From contig JABMLP010000018.1 in NCBI GenBank assembly GCA_013176395.1, positions 744,001 through 808,000 of the forward strand: DNA of 64,000 nt. The letters run 5' to 3'. This document shows positions 52,344-63,899 of this stretch, in pieces (within the stretch, counting starts at the first letter, position 1; every line of letters begins with the position of its first letter). The position numbers and the translations under genes were made by a program. This stretch comes from Venturia oleaginea. Taxonomy: Eukaryota > Ascomycota > Dothideomycetes > Venturiales > Venturiaceae. The notes beneath the pieces are model-generated. The model was not told where the DNA came from. It worked only from the letters and a program-made list of their open reading frames with translations, and ran no database searches.

Positions 52344-53913
52344 TCTCTGGGACAAGTGAAAATGACCTGACCACGAAGTTCTAGACGTATCATGATATGG
52401 GATATGATTGGCCGGTAATGAGCATTGCATGAATCATGACAACCATTAGAGGCATGAAGATTCTATGGTGGTAGAAGGAATGTAAGATATGGACAAGTTC
52501 TGAGAAACGAGCGGCTCACTAGCCCGTGTATGTACAGTGTTCGATCCTTGATATCATCGGAACTAGTTCGTGAACCTTGACGCTTGCCTCTTCGAATGAG
52601 TTGACGCATCCTCCAACAAGCATCAGCCAAAGTCTGGGGCGAGTCAGCGCCGGAGAAGCAAGCATTGTCAGCGGCCTGAATACGGACGCCTCGTCGCACT
52701 CCAATCACATCGTCCAAGAATCAAGATGCCTTCTTTCCTCCTCGGACATCCATCTTCGACTTTGTACCATCAATACCATCATGTCTGTCGACGGACATGG
52801 TGCGCTCGGTTGCGCACGCCAGAAAAGGCACAACAGCCATGATAAGAATGGGGTGGCGAGGTTGTGCTTTCGACACCTCGCACTCGGTCCGTCCAAGCAA
52901 TGTTCAGTCCACGAACTGGCCATTTCGAGGGGTGCGACAATTGGGTAACACTGCATCACGTTCCGGCAATTGACTTCCACTCGTACTTGAGCGTCGCAAT
53001 GGCTGCTCGTAAACCCTTTTCGCAAATGCCGAACCCACCACACCAATGAGATACGTGCTCTCCAAGCAAGGATCAACGGATGGAGCTGGGGAAGGCCAAA
53101 AGATGGCAATCGAGGAATACTTTGCTGAGAGAAAGAATGGCATGATGGATGCCATGGATGCTTGTTTGCGGAGGCAATATACAGCCTGGCCTTTGCTCTC
53201 CTCTCCGCTTCGAACAAGACGACCTGACGTTCATAGACGACCCTTTCAGGTCATATCATAGCGTGCTGGCATCTTGCTCTATGTCAACCAACAGGTACTG
53301 CGACGATTTGGGCGAAGAGGTTGTTTGGTAGCATTGAGGTTTCACTTTGGTGCAGTAACACCATCCCCGAACATCTCCATCTCCAAGGGGAGGTGATGCG
53401 GCTGCAGGCCATCATCCTGGCTCCTTCTCGGTATACCACAGTGCTTAAATTGGCCAGAGAATTCTCTATATGACGGGTCGATCTGGTTCGGGCTACAAAG
53501 TGACACGGTCGTCTCATCAAACCATGTCCGGCGAGCATCAACGCAGTTTATTGCAACACTCATCATCGATATAGCTCTAGCGATATCCTGGAGACCGCTG
53601 GAATAGGTCGTTGCTTCCTTTATTGCAGTGCAAGAGCAAAGGACTTCCTTCGACCCTGAGACCTTCGACCGGATCCTATCCAGCTCACAACAACACTCTC
53701 AAGCCTCACAACACAATCCTAGGTCACACGATACCTATTACCCTGCATTCAGGTAAACTAATCACACATTCACTATCACTTGACCGACCTATCACAGCCT
53801 AATTAGCTATACTTCCTTAATAAAAAATTCTTCTCTCTCTTTCATTCCTTCATCTACACACCTGCATCTTCCACCCAACCGGACCTCAAGCTGATGGTCT
53901 TGCAATCACCAAC
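52344..53913. other. Intergenic, no supported gene
   Basis: 1.57 kb. Overlapping open frames on both strands (for example 52705-53217 minus, 52577-52948 plus) carry no family motifs and no splice chain I can defend. The sugar-transporter promoter must lie at the right end. Confidence 0.45.
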
Positions 53914-55888
53914 ATGTACACGATCTACAACACATACGCCATCTGCGGCTTCGCTGCACTAGGTAAGGGATTCAGTGCCTCATGCGCACGCTTCACACTC
54001 ACTTCAGAATAGGTGGCATGCTCTTTGGCTTCGACATTTCGTCTATGAGCGGTGTCCTGGGTACCAGTGCGTACAAGAACTACTTCAACCACCCGGTCTC
54101 GAGCGCGCAAGGTGGTATCACAGCTTCTATGCCCGCCGGTTCCTTCGTCGGGGCATTGATTTCATCCTTTATCGCCGATCGTCTTTCCCGTAAAGCTGCC
54201 ATCCAAGTCGCTGCCGCCATCTTCATGCTCGGTGCTGCGTAAGTCCAAGGCTGATTCAACAAAGTGTTTCTCTACGTGATAGCCACACTAATTCATGTCC
54301 TAGACTTCAGTGTAGCGCGCAGAACGTCGCGCACCTTTGTGTTGGTCGCGTGGTCGCAGGTATTGCAATTGGTATTGCCTCGTCAATCGTCCCGGTCTAC
54401 CAATCCGAGATCGCTCCAAAAGAAATCCGAGGCCGAGTTGTCTCTCTTCAGCAATGGGCCATCACTTGGTGAGATAGACACCCAGATTCTCTCCCAAATC
54501 GCTCACTAACTGGACCTAGGGGTATTCTGATTCAGTACTTCATCCAGTATGGTGCAGCCCAGATCGGCGGAGGCCCAGAGGATCCAAACCAGCCGTAAGT
54601 GAAGATTCGTGCCGAATTGTGCCATGGCTTTTCTGATCATTTAAACAGTACTTCCGCCTTCCGTATCCCCTGGGGTATGCAGATGGTCCCAGCATTTATC
54701 CTTCTGACTGGACTTTTCTTCCTTCCATACTCTCCTCGATGGCTCGCAAGCAAGGGTCGTAACGACGAATGGTACGTGGTTATCCCATAACTTTTCAACC
54801 ACCAAAATTAACATACGTGACCAGCCTCCGCACTCTCGCCAACCTACACGGCAATGGTGATACTCAACATCCTAAAGTGTTGGCCGAGTTCAAGGAAATC
54901 CAGGACGCGATTCAGTATGACGCCGAGCATGCCGTCTCCTCTTATCGCGCCCTCGTTGAGCCAAAGATGTTCAAACGTGTCATTCTGGGTATGAGCGTTC
55001 AGATGTGGTCGCAGCTTTGTGGCATGAATAGTAAGCCAGTTCTTATCATCCTGTAGACAGTCGCTAATGCCAAAGACAGTCATGATGTACTACATCGTCT
55101 ACATCATGGAAGGCGCCAACATTGCCAGCCCTCTCCTCACGGCCTCAATCCAGTACATCATCAACGTGGTGCTTACCCTGCCCGCAATCTTGTTCCTCGA
55201 CAAATGGGGACGGCGTCCTAGCATGCTTCTCGGTTCTTTTGGAATGATGACTTGGCTCTTCATCTCTGGTGCTCTGCAAGGCGCATACGGTATTCCCAAC
55301 CACCCGAACGCACCAGGCTCGAACCCAAAGCTCAACGACATCACCTGGACAATCGATCCCAAGCATGCATCCGTCTCCAAAGCTGTTGTGGCCTGTTCCT
55401 ATCTCTTCGTAGCTACTTTCGCCACTACCTGGGGCCCCTCATCTTGGACTTATCCTTCTGGTAAATCTCAATCCTAACACACGTACACAAAGCCAACTAA
55501 CAATGAAACAGAAATTTTCCCAACCAAGATTCGCGCCAAAGCAGTATCTCTCGCCACAGCCTCCAACTGGGCCTGGAACTGCGCCCTCGCCTTTGCTGTC
55601 CCACCACTTCTCTGGAACATCAATTGGAAGATGTATATGATCTTCGCTATGTTCAATGGACTTGCTTTGATTCATATGTTTCTCGCAGCACCGGAGACTA
55701 AGGGTAAGACTCTCGAGGAGATGGATGAGGTGTTTGACAGTGGCAAATGGGCCTGGCAGGGTGTTCCCAAGGAGAGCAGACTGGAGGCCTTGTCCAAGGA
55801 CATCGAAAAGGGTGATATCAAGGTTGGTGCTGGCCACAAAGATGACTTGGACGGCGTGGTCCACGAGGATATGCCAACCAAGAACTAG
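53914..55888 (+). CDS. MFS sugar (hexose-type) transporter
   Basis: Eight exons (53914-53962, 54013-54238, 54304-54468, 54520-54594, 54649-54771, 54825-55030, 55080-55460, 55512-55888) splice with consistent phases to 533 residues, standard for 12-helix sugar porters of the plasma membrane. Diagnostic motifs are present: GGMLFGFDISSMSG, GRVVAGIAIGIASSIVPVYQ followed by SEIAPKEIRGR, PYSPRWLASKGR (usual form PESPRWL; Tyr replaces Glu), FLDKWGRRP, EIFPTKIRAKA and PETKGKTLEEMDEVF. Overall similarity in mind is to fungal high-affinity hexose permeases; the exact substrate cannot be read. Seven introns is many for this window. The intergenic neighbours give no pathway context. Confidence 0.94.
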
Positions 55889-57162
55889 AGTGCAAGGAGT
55901 TGGTTTGGCTTTGATGTTTTTCCCTGTCATGGCTAGCGTTCTCACACGGAAAGCTCTGGGCCCTGGCACGGACAGTTTTTGTTATCGGTGGGGTTTGAAC
56001 AGCCGGTGGCATTGGAAGAGTTTGGTCTAGACGATAGACACGACACTCTCTGCATACTTTCTTACCAGATGATATTGTTAAGATGAATGAGACTCCCTAT
56101 GCCCTCAACTTCGATCTTTTGAACTCGGAACTCCCGACTCCGTGCTTGTGGTTTGATTGGTTTTTGTTTTCCCAGCTGATTAATGACCGTTGCTTTTGAA
56201 TTCCGTCTTCTGGATGCTGTAGTGATTATGATGGTGAGTATTAACAAAAACAAATTAGTCGAACTCGATTAACATTGCAACCTCAGCAGTTACGAAGAGC
56301 TGTAAACGATGGCCTTGTCATAATTCAAGAGGAAGGTCTTCATGTTTCTGCCAATTAGCAGCAAAAGATGAAGGGATTGAAGGGATTGAAGGGGATTGAG
56401 GGAAGAGATGAGATTGGGAAACGGCTCCGTGTCCCTTCTCGGAACATCTTTTCTAAGAATAAATGGAGTGGGTCGAGGCAGTCGTCAGAATGAGTTGAAT
56501 TGAACGCGTGAGTTGTAAGTATAGTTGTTCAAAAGGGTTTAATACACTTAAAGTTCCTACCAAGAAGATGTAATCTATCCGTAGCTGGTTGCCCCCACAT
56601 TCTAGCCTCCTTCATACATCTTTTCAAACCGTCTGCTTTCCTCTTCACACAATCATCCACAATATCATCACGAGATTCAACAGCTCTCAAGATGTTGCCG
56701 GCTGACTTCAAGATCATGATCCAAAGCTATTTTGCCCCCTCACGCATCGCAACCATCCGTCGGATAGTGGTTCCGCTATCGTCGGGGAAAGGCGCATGAA
56801 CCACCAACCACGGCGTTATCAGCCTACTTCAAGAGACGGCATTCCCGACATGGAAACCGACTCCCCATTATGCATCCATCTATTTGTTAGCTCAAGAATA
56901 ACCAGCTCCATCGCAATCCTTGAGTATGCAGTTTTACGTTATAACATCAGACCGCAGCCGCACCCCTAGACATCTTCTTCTAAGCTCTTATCACTCGCCT
57001 ACTCCAAACACCGGCAAGTCGTACATTTTGGCTCGGCCGCTGCTCTGACATATGCCTGCGCTCTCCCGTCCATCTTTGATTCTATGTGTTAACTTCAATT
57101 AATCCTTCACAAACCAATTTCAACATTTTGCTACTACTTCAGCATCAATACTCGTCACCACA
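55889..57162. other. Intergenic upstream of the RutA-like gene
   Basis: 1.27 kb with no supported gene. A small simple repeat (GAAGGGATT units) lies near 56369-56400. It contains the transporter 3' region and the RutA-like promoter. Confidence 0.45.
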
Positions 57163-58290
57163 ATGGCGATCGATATTGGTGTTTTTATTCCAATTGGCAA
57201 CAATGGCTGGCTCTTATCTACCACATCTCCTCAGTACAAACCAAGCTATGAACTGAACAAGAAGATCGTGCAATTGGCGGAAGAATATGGATTCGAATTC
57301 GCCTTATCCATGATCAAACTACGCGGCTTCGGTGGAGAGAGCGAGTTCTGGGATCACAACCTCGAGTCTTTTACACTCATGTCCGCCCTCGCAGCTGTCA
57401 CGACGAAGATCAAGCTTTTCGCCTCCACCGCGATCTTGACTCTACCTCCAGCCCTAGTGGCACGCATGGCAACAACCATCGACTCTGTCGCTCCCGGAAG
57501 ATTTGGTATCAACATCGTTACTGGCTGGCAGTCAGCCGAGTACTCGCAGATGGGAATTTGGCCTGGGGACAAATACTTTGGATATCGGTACGACTACGCC
57601 ACCGAGTACGTAGAGATCATGAAGGATCTTTGGAAGAATGGAAAATCAGACTTTAAAGGAAAACATTTCACCATGGAAGACTGCAAACTCTCGCCGCAAC
57701 CTTCTCACGACGTCAAGATTGTAGCTGCTGGACAGTCTGGCCGCGGAATGGAGTTCGCGAGTCAGTACGCTGATTACAACTTCATCATGGGTACCGGAAT
57801 TAACACCCCCCTCGCGTTTGCTGGATCAAGCCAACGACTCGTTGAAGCTGCTGAGAAAGCAAAACGTGATGTTGGTGTTTACGTCCTGTTCATGGTAATT
57901 GCAGACGAAACAAATGAGAAAGCAGAGGCGAAATGGAAACTCTACAACGATGGCGCAGATCAAGAAGCCCTATCCTGGATTGTCGGCCAAACGTCAAAGG
58001 ATAAGAACGCGGACAAAAACTCAACAGCCGCAAATATAGCACTTCCAGAGGGCGCAGTGAACATGAACATGGGTACATTAGTCGGCTCAAACGAAAAGAT
58101 TGCCTCGATGCTGGATGAGATTGCAGAGGTGGAAGGAACAAGTGGTATCATGCTTGTCTACGACGATTTTCTAGTCGGCATGAAGAATTTTGGAGAGAAG
58201 ATACAGCCGCTGATGAAGAGCAGAAAGGACAAACTCCCGGTGAATGGGAAGAGGGATTTCGAAACTATGAATGGATCGCATGATGCGTAA
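57163..58290 (+). CDS. rutA: RutA-type pyrimidine monooxygenase (FMN, luciferase-like)
   Basis: Intronless, 375 residues. The product matches bacterial RutA from end to end by motif recall: [13 protein letters not shown] at the start, [40 protein letters not shown] then [35 protein letters not shown], and [18 protein letters not shown] with [18 protein letters not shown]. RutA opens the uracil ring with reduced FMN and O2 to give ureidoacrylate peracid, so uracil can serve as a nitrogen source. A flavin reductase (RutF) partner is needed and is not in this window. Lack of introns among intron-rich neighbours and the bacterial-type sequence suggest horizontal transfer. Substrate in this fungus is inferred from homology. 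Confidence 0.9.
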   Translation: MAIDIGVFIPIGNNGWLLSTTSPQYKPSYELNKKIVQLAEEYGFEFALSMIKLRGFGGESEFWDHNLESFTLMSALAAVTTKIKLFASTAILTLPPALVARMATTIDSVAPGRFGINIVTGWQSAEYSQMGIWPGDKYFGYRYDYATEYVEIMKDLWKNGKSDFKGKHFTMEDCKLSPQPSHDVKIVAAGQSGRGMEFASQYADYNFIMGTGINTPLAFAGSSQRLVEAAEKAKRDVGVYVLFMVIADETNEKAEAKWKLYNDGADQEALSWIVGQTSKDKNADKNSTAANIALPEGAVNMNMGTLVGSNEKIASMLDEIAEVEGTSGIMLVYDDFLVGMKNFGEKIQPLMKSRKDKLPVNGKRDFETMNGSHDA

Positions 58291-58842
58291 ATTCCGAACG
58301 CAATTTTTGCTTCTTCACTGTGTCAATACGAACAATAACTGATGTACATCTACACACCGTCTCCAATTGTATTTGTGATTTTGTAGGATCAACTCGCGTT
58401 CATCATCACCCTCTTGATGCACTTATACACCTCAAGCAATCTCAAGTATCTCAACTACATAGAATCTAGCTTGAGTTCCAACTGGCCTACACTGTTCCAT
58501 CGTGCACAAAGCACTACAAACGCCGTTTCGTTCTGAAGAAGCACGCAAATCAACATCATCTGAACCCTTCCACCACTGAAAAGTTTGCCTCAGAGGCGCG
58601 ACAAGAAGGAAGATACAGGACGGTATTCACTTTACACCCAATCTTGAAAATGACTGATGCCATATTCCAGCTTTTACTGCCAACGACGCGAGGATCACCT
58701 CCGCAGGTCTAGCCCTGTTCTGTATGACCCAGGCCACTTCCGCCGAGCAAGGAAGGGTATAAATCATCCACAGTGAGGAATTTAAAACGCTGAGGGTTTG
58801 GAACACCAAAAGACGTTCTTGTGATAAATGCCAGCTCGCTCA
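58291..58842. other. Intergenic between convergent RutA-like and hydrolase genes
   Basis: About 550 bp, 3' regions of two converging genes. No gene seen. Confidence 0.5.
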
Positions 58843-59769
58843 CTACTTCGATCCCGCCAAGAACTTCTCAACAACGCGGTTGAACAGCTCCGGGTTCTCC
58901 CAAAACACGAAATGGTTTCCCTTCTCCTCTTTACTGAAAATCTTCAACTCCGCCCCAGGAATGTTCCGAGCGATGTACGCGAGTCCTTCACTACTGAATA
59001 TACTCGTCTCCGCACCAATGACCAACGTGGGTACATTGATAGTAGGTAGCACATCCCTCCAATCATTACTAGCATGCTCCACCAACAACGTCGCCGCATT
59101 CTCAAACCCCATCTTCAGATTCTGCTGAACCGTATACTGTATGTCCTCTTCCGAGACACCAGGAGTGAAAAACGACCTCAACAATCCAGTCAACATAGCC
59201 AACGCATCTGGTCCCCTCAACCACGCAGCCATCTGCTGCACTACACCGATGTTAAACGTAGCAGCTACAGCTACAGCCTCCGCTTCACTCCACCCCGCAT
59301 CGGCAGTCATACAACTCGACTGATCCACAAACACCAACCTCCCCACCCTCCCCCTCGCCTCGGCAAAAATAGACCACAACGCCCAGATCACTGAACAACC
59401 CATTGAATGGCCCACCAACGTCACATCTTTCAGATCTAGCTCAAGAAGGAGGTTATTCAGATCGGCGGCGAGACGGGCGATACGGTATCCGAAAGCGGGT
59501 TTGGAGGATTCGCCTTGTCCGCGGTGGTCGTAAGAGATTACATTGTGGGATTTGCGGAAATGGGAGATTTGTTTTTGGAATTGGGATGCTGTTTGGGTCC
59601 AGCCTGGGATGAAGAGGAGGGTTGGGGATGAGGGTGGGCCGGTTTGGAAGTAGCAGAGGGTGATGCCGTCGGAGGTTGTTATGGAGTTGGTGGATGTGTA
59701 AGGGATAGCCATGATTTGGGAGTTTGAAGGGTGGATGAGAGGGGTTTGGGAGGTGTAGATATTGGGCAT
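58843..59769 (-). CDS. Alpha/beta hydrolase
   Basis: Intronless, 308 residues. It has the alpha/beta hydrolase layout: oxyanion-hole region FIPGWTQT, SYDHRGQGESSKP, nucleophile elbow VGHSMGCS (Ser122), and C-terminal His in KGNHFVFWENPELF. The cap region sits between. Relatives include non-haem chloroperoxidase-like and epoxide/ester hydrolases, and also RutD, an aminoacrylate hydrolase of the Rut pathway. The RutA-like gene lies next door in convergent orientation, which makes a pathway link worth asking about but does not show it. An internal start (MAIPYTSTN, 19 codons in) would also give a complete domain. Confidence 0.85.
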   Translation of the reverse strand: MPNIYTSQTPLIHPSNSQIMAIPYTSTNSITTSDGITLCYFQTGPPSSPTLLFIPGWTQTASQFQKQISHFRKSHNVISYDHRGQGESSKPAFGYRIARLAADLNNLLLELDLKDVTLVGHSMGCSVIWALWSIFAEARGRVGRLVFVDQSSCMTADAGWSEAEAVAVAATFNIGVVQQMAAWLRGPDALAMLTGLLRSFFTPGVSEEDIQYTVQQNLKMGFENAATLLVEHASNDWRDVLPTINVPTLVIGAETSIFSSEGLAYIARNIPGAELKIFSKEEKGNHFVFWENPELFNRVVEKFLAGSK

Positions 59770-60354
59770 CTCGATGTAGGCGGTTATTGGGAGTGGGTTT
59801 CTATGTTTGTATTCTGTTGTGGAACCAGTTTACCATATTCCTAATCAAAGTGCGCATACGTGGTGAACAGTAAGCAGCTTACCTCCGCCCCCCATGTCGT
59901 GTCTTTGCATATATATGCAGGGTTTCGACCAATGATACCAGACTGCCAAGCGCGACTCACTGACTTCTCACTCCCTTCTCGCAAGATCTAACTTACATGC
60001 TTAGGCTCGGTTTTCATTTCGGTTCCTTCGGATCTTCGTCGAAATGGACAGCACTGAATGGCGCAATTCTTTGTGTCCAAATGGCAGGCACATGTCACAA
60101 GCTGGGTTCTCTCATACTCGATTATCGGGATGCTTCCAGTGGCCAAGGTTCCAATGTTAGTAAGCTGGCACAAACTCAGTCCTTGAGCAAGATTGTTACT
60201 TTAGTTGCCCAGAAGAAACACGTTGTACTCTCCATGATGTGCCCGACAAGACTGAGGACTTCATACCACCTACGCTGTCCAAGTACTCTGCTGATATCCT
60301 GCTAATAGCCGATCTTGTACCCAAGCTGCACGCAAATTAATCCAAGCATGGCCT
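59770..60354. other. Intergenic
   Basis: 585 bp. Hydrolase promoter and 3' region of the zinc-finger gene. No other gene supported. Confidence 0.5.
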
Positions 60355-61201
60355 TCATTTTCGTTGTCTGGACTTGCCAATCTTAGCAATCTTCGGCTCC
60401 TTCACAAACATCCCACGCTCATCCGTCTTGTAGTGAGCGCCGAACTTGCCCTTCGATTGTACACCTTCCGCCGTCTCTTTCTCTGTCTGCTCCTCCACAG
60501 CACTAGCTTTTCGAATCTTATGGAGCTCATTATGGCCTCGGTCGATGTATTTTTGGCGAATATCTCTGACTGCCTGGTGAAACTGGGAGTGTAGGACTTC
60601 TGTTCCCGATTCGAGTTTGAACTTGGCGTTGAGGACTGAATATTTTTGCTGCGCTTCTTCTGGTTGGAGCCTATCGGCTACGAATTTACGGATGACGGCG
60701 AGAGGTTCGATTTGGTCCGTGTGAAGGTCTTGCTTGAGCAGGGCTTCTTCTTGTTCAATCTCGGCGAGCTGTTGGATGATGTGTCTGGCTTATGATGTCA
60801 GCGATTTTTCGCGACTAACGAAAGGTCCGCGACTCACTTGGTGCGGAACTCGTTGAACTGCTTCTCAATAGCGGCCAGACTGTCGATCGCGTCTTGCGAG
60901 GCTGGAGCTGCTCTTTATTAGCCATGAGCACGCTTTTGACACGGCAAGTGAGTGTTCGTACCATCATCGTGAGTATTCTCAAAATCGATGTCGTATTCGT
61001 ATTTGATGTCTAGATAGTGTCAGCTGCTCATCGCTACCAGCCCAAAACGGTGTTCATGCATTGCATACCTTCGACAGATTCAGAATCAATGACATCCTCT
61101 TGTTCAATATGGTAGGCGCGCATATGGTGTTCCACGTCGCGGCGTTTGTGAATCTCAGTACCGCAAAACTCACAAACCTGTGGCCTCGTTCGGCGTGCCA
61201 T
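60355..61201 (-). CDS. C2H2 zinc-finger protein with helical C-terminus
   Basis: Four exons (61201-61069, 61009-60962, 60907-60838, 60784-60355) splice in phase to 226 residues. One classic C2H2 finger opens the protein: CEFCGTEIHKRRDVEHHMRA followed by YH (C-x2-C-x12-H-x4-H). An acidic segment (EDVIDSESVEDIKYEYDIDF) and a long charged helical region follow, ending with a basic tail (GKSRQRK). A single N-terminal finger with coiled-coil-like helices occurs in RNA-associated and nuclear proteins; I cannot assign a named family. Exons 2 and 3 are short (48 and 70 nt), so the 5' half is easily missed if only long open frames are used. Confidence 0.8.
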
Positions 61202-62182
61202 CTTGCCTGAGATAGAAATCGCGAATGACGAACCTTTGGAGTGCGCTAAGTAGAGGAATACTCCAGCGGTTGGAATACTGTGGTATGGGGCAAAAAGGAT
61301 GGCAGTTTAGACTTGGAAGAACTTGTTTGGCGGTTAACGGCAACGGGAGGTCATGCTTGAGTCAGATATCAGTGGTGTAAACAAGTTTGTTGCCATTTTA
61401 ACTCGACGTAAACAAGAGAAAAATAAAGTGATGTCAGCAAAGTTGACATTGACAGAAAGACGAGTAAGACCATAAGACTAATCGTCGAACAGGCTGTGAA
61501 GGTCGATACAGGTCTTGTAATACACTTTGATAATGTTGATCGTCAAGGGAAGTAGAGAAAGCCTTTGTTAGTCATCCACATGTAGAATGTGGATGTAAAA
61601 AATGGCAAAAAATAGTCATAGATCTCCGCTGTTCTAAGTTGAACGAGGGACCTCAACTTTTTACTGAGGCGTAAAACCCCAAAGGGAAAATCGCAGTAGG
61701 CCCCTGCACCACCATACCAAGGGGCATACCAGCCGTGGATCTCAGTGAAAGAAAGTCGATCGAATGTGTTAATATACCTAGTATGAACTCGATCCTGCTG
61801 CTTGTAGTAGCATTACACTCGAAGATGGCACGCAGCATTAAGATTTCCAAGCTCTTTGCGGCAATATTTCCCCTCAAGATCGGTGGCCTCAGGTAGCGTT
61901 CATCTTCCAAACAAATTCACGATCTCTGCTTGGGGTGGCCACCTCCTTCCAGGCGACGTCCTCTGAGTCTGCATTTATTGACGTTTGTCGTCTTGAGGGC
62001 CCGGAAAATAATGATGGAGATGTACAAGTGGGATCGCGTTGATTTCGTATAAGTCTAAGCCTTGTCGTATTCTCGGCATTTAGTTCATAACGTTGTTATA
62101 CACGAATCATTCTCTTTCTCAACATTTTACTGAGCGACCACCTTTATACCAAGAATGGCGTTACAACAAGGAAGACGCTTAC
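61202..62182. other. Intergenic or unresolved minus-strand gene body
   Basis: About 980 bp. Contains an 85-codon minus-strand frame (61653-61910) without motifs. If the short exons at 62183-62361 are real, the rest of that gene should lie here, but I could not assemble it. Confidence 0.35.
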
Positions 62183-62361
62183 CGTGCTAAGACTTGACAA
62201 GCCTTGGAAGAGGAATCCAAAGAGTAGTGTCAATTTGGAGACATAGACAGGGTTAAGTTCGTGAAGATGGATGAAAAGGGGGATGAGATGAGGTTCGATG
62301 TCGTCTTTTCAAAAGGACCGATTGACAAACTCACCCAGATAGCGACTTCGTTCTCGTCCAT
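62183..62361 (-). CDS. Possible 5' exons of an unidentified minus-strand gene
   Basis: Two small exons read well: 62361-62335 (MDENEVAIW, ending at a GTGAGT donor) and, after a 132-bp intron ending CCAAG, 62202-62183 (ACQVLAR, ending at a GTAAGC donor in phase 2). The ATG context and strong donors support a real 5' end, head-to-head with HGH1 201 bp away. I could not find the continuing exon, so product and extent are unknown. Chance cannot be excluded for such short pieces. Confidence 0.3.
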
Positions 62362-62561
62362 GTCAAATCATGGTTCATTGGTATTAATGAAAGCATTCCG
62401 AGATCGAAGGAGAGAGAATGAGATGGATTAGGTGAGAAATCTTGAACCTTAGGAGTCACCCCACGTGACCTTATATCATCAAGCTTATCGATAGCGTCCT
62501 CGATGATGTGGAAGATTTCTTTTGGGCGCGACAGCAACAACAACATCCAAAGTATCGCAAG

Positions 62562-63899
62562 ATGTCTTCAGAACTGGAAGAGGTGTGTGAGTTCTTTTGA
62601 AAAAAATATGAAACAAGCTCACGTTTGCGCAACAGCTGGTCCAATTCCTCACTCATGGAAATACCCAAATACGGCAAATTGGTATGAAAATTGGCTTGCA
62701 GAGAAACTTATGGCTACAAATTGACGTTATGTAGCTGTCGAGAACCTAGTCGGATTTTCGACGAGCTCACATCAATCAGTCTTCAAAATAAATGATTTCA
62801 AGCCGATAAAAGATTTGAAACTCTTGGTCAGAGACTACGAGGTATATGACTTGGTTTATACGCACATGGGAAGACAGCTAATAAGTTCCCAAGCCAATCT
62901 CCAAAAATGCCCTCACCATCCTCATAAATCTCTCAAGCGACCGTGAAGTTCTTCAAAACCTAGCCACAGACGACGCCTTCCTCGAAACCCTCCTCCTCCG
63001 AATAACAGTATGTAAGTCTTCCTCCACACTCAAGCCCAGACAAAAATCCTAACTGCCCCCAAAAGAGCCCCAAAGAACGAAATGCAAACGAAATAGCCAT
63101 GCTCCTAGCCAACCTCGCAAAATCCGACTCCCTAGCAAGAATCCTCACCACAGAGCGCGCCATCCCGAAAGACCTGTCCACATCCAAAAACGCAATGGAC
63201 CAACTAATGGACGTCTTCGTCAAAGGAGCCTCAGGCGCCTACAACGAAAAAGCAGACTACGATTACCTCAGCTACTTCTTCGCCGACATCGCCAAACACG
63301 CCGCCGGAAGAAAATACTTCGTCACACCCCAACCGCACGACAACAACATCATTCCATTAACAAAATTAACGGTATTCACAGAACACTCTTCAGTGATCAG
63401 AAGAAGGGGTGCAGCATCCACGATAAAAAATGTTTGTTTCCATGTCGATGCGCATCCAAGCCTCATGTCTACGGAGGGTGTTAATATCCTCCCTTACATA
63501 ATCCTGCCAATGATGGGACCGGAAGAATACTCCGACGACGATACAGACGGGATGTTAGAAGATCTACAACTCCTCGCTCCGGATAAAGCGCGCGAACCTG
63601 ATTTCGAGATTCTAAAGACGCACTTGGAGACGACGCTTTTGCTTACGTCGACGAGGGAGGGGAGGGATATGTTGAGGGCGATTAAGGTGTATCCCATTAT
63701 TCGGGAGACGCATTTACATGTGGAGGATGAGGGGGTTAGGGAGGCGTGTGATAGGGTTGTGCAGATTATTATGAGTGATGAAGAGGATGAGGCTGCGAAG
63801 GAGAGGGCGGAGAAGGCGAGGTCGGGGTTTGCTGATGTGAAGGAGGTTGACGATGAGGAGGAGGAAGATGAAGACGAGCAGATTGTAGAAGTGCTGTGA
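62562..63899 (+). CDS. HGH1: HGH1-family protein
   Basis: Armadillo-type protein; in yeast Hgh1 helps fold translation elongation factor eEF2 with the CCT chaperonin. Five exons (62562-62582, 62636-62681, 62735-62841, 62894-63007, 63066-63899) give 373 residues, close to yeast Hgh1 (394). The first exon is only 21 nt (MSSELEE). It joins LVQFLTHGNTQIRQI, then AVENLVGFSTSS, FKPIKDLKLLVRDYE, ISKNALTILINLSSDREVLQ and SPKERNANEIAMLLANLAKS, all typical of the family. RKYFV and TIKNVCFHVDAHPSLM mark the second conserved domain. The C-terminus is strongly acidic (VDDEEEEDEDEQ). The complete gene is inside the window. Confidence 0.93.

Noticed and set aside
52705..53217. 170-codon minus-strand frame and overlapping plus-strand frames
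   Set aside because: Several frames compete over the same bases and none shows a family pattern or consistent introns. A decayed gene is possible but unsupported.
53914..58290. A uracil-uptake-plus-catabolism cluster including the transporter
   Set aside because: The transporter has sugar-porter motifs, not those of uracil or purine permeases, so its nearness to RutA is not evidence of a shared pathway.
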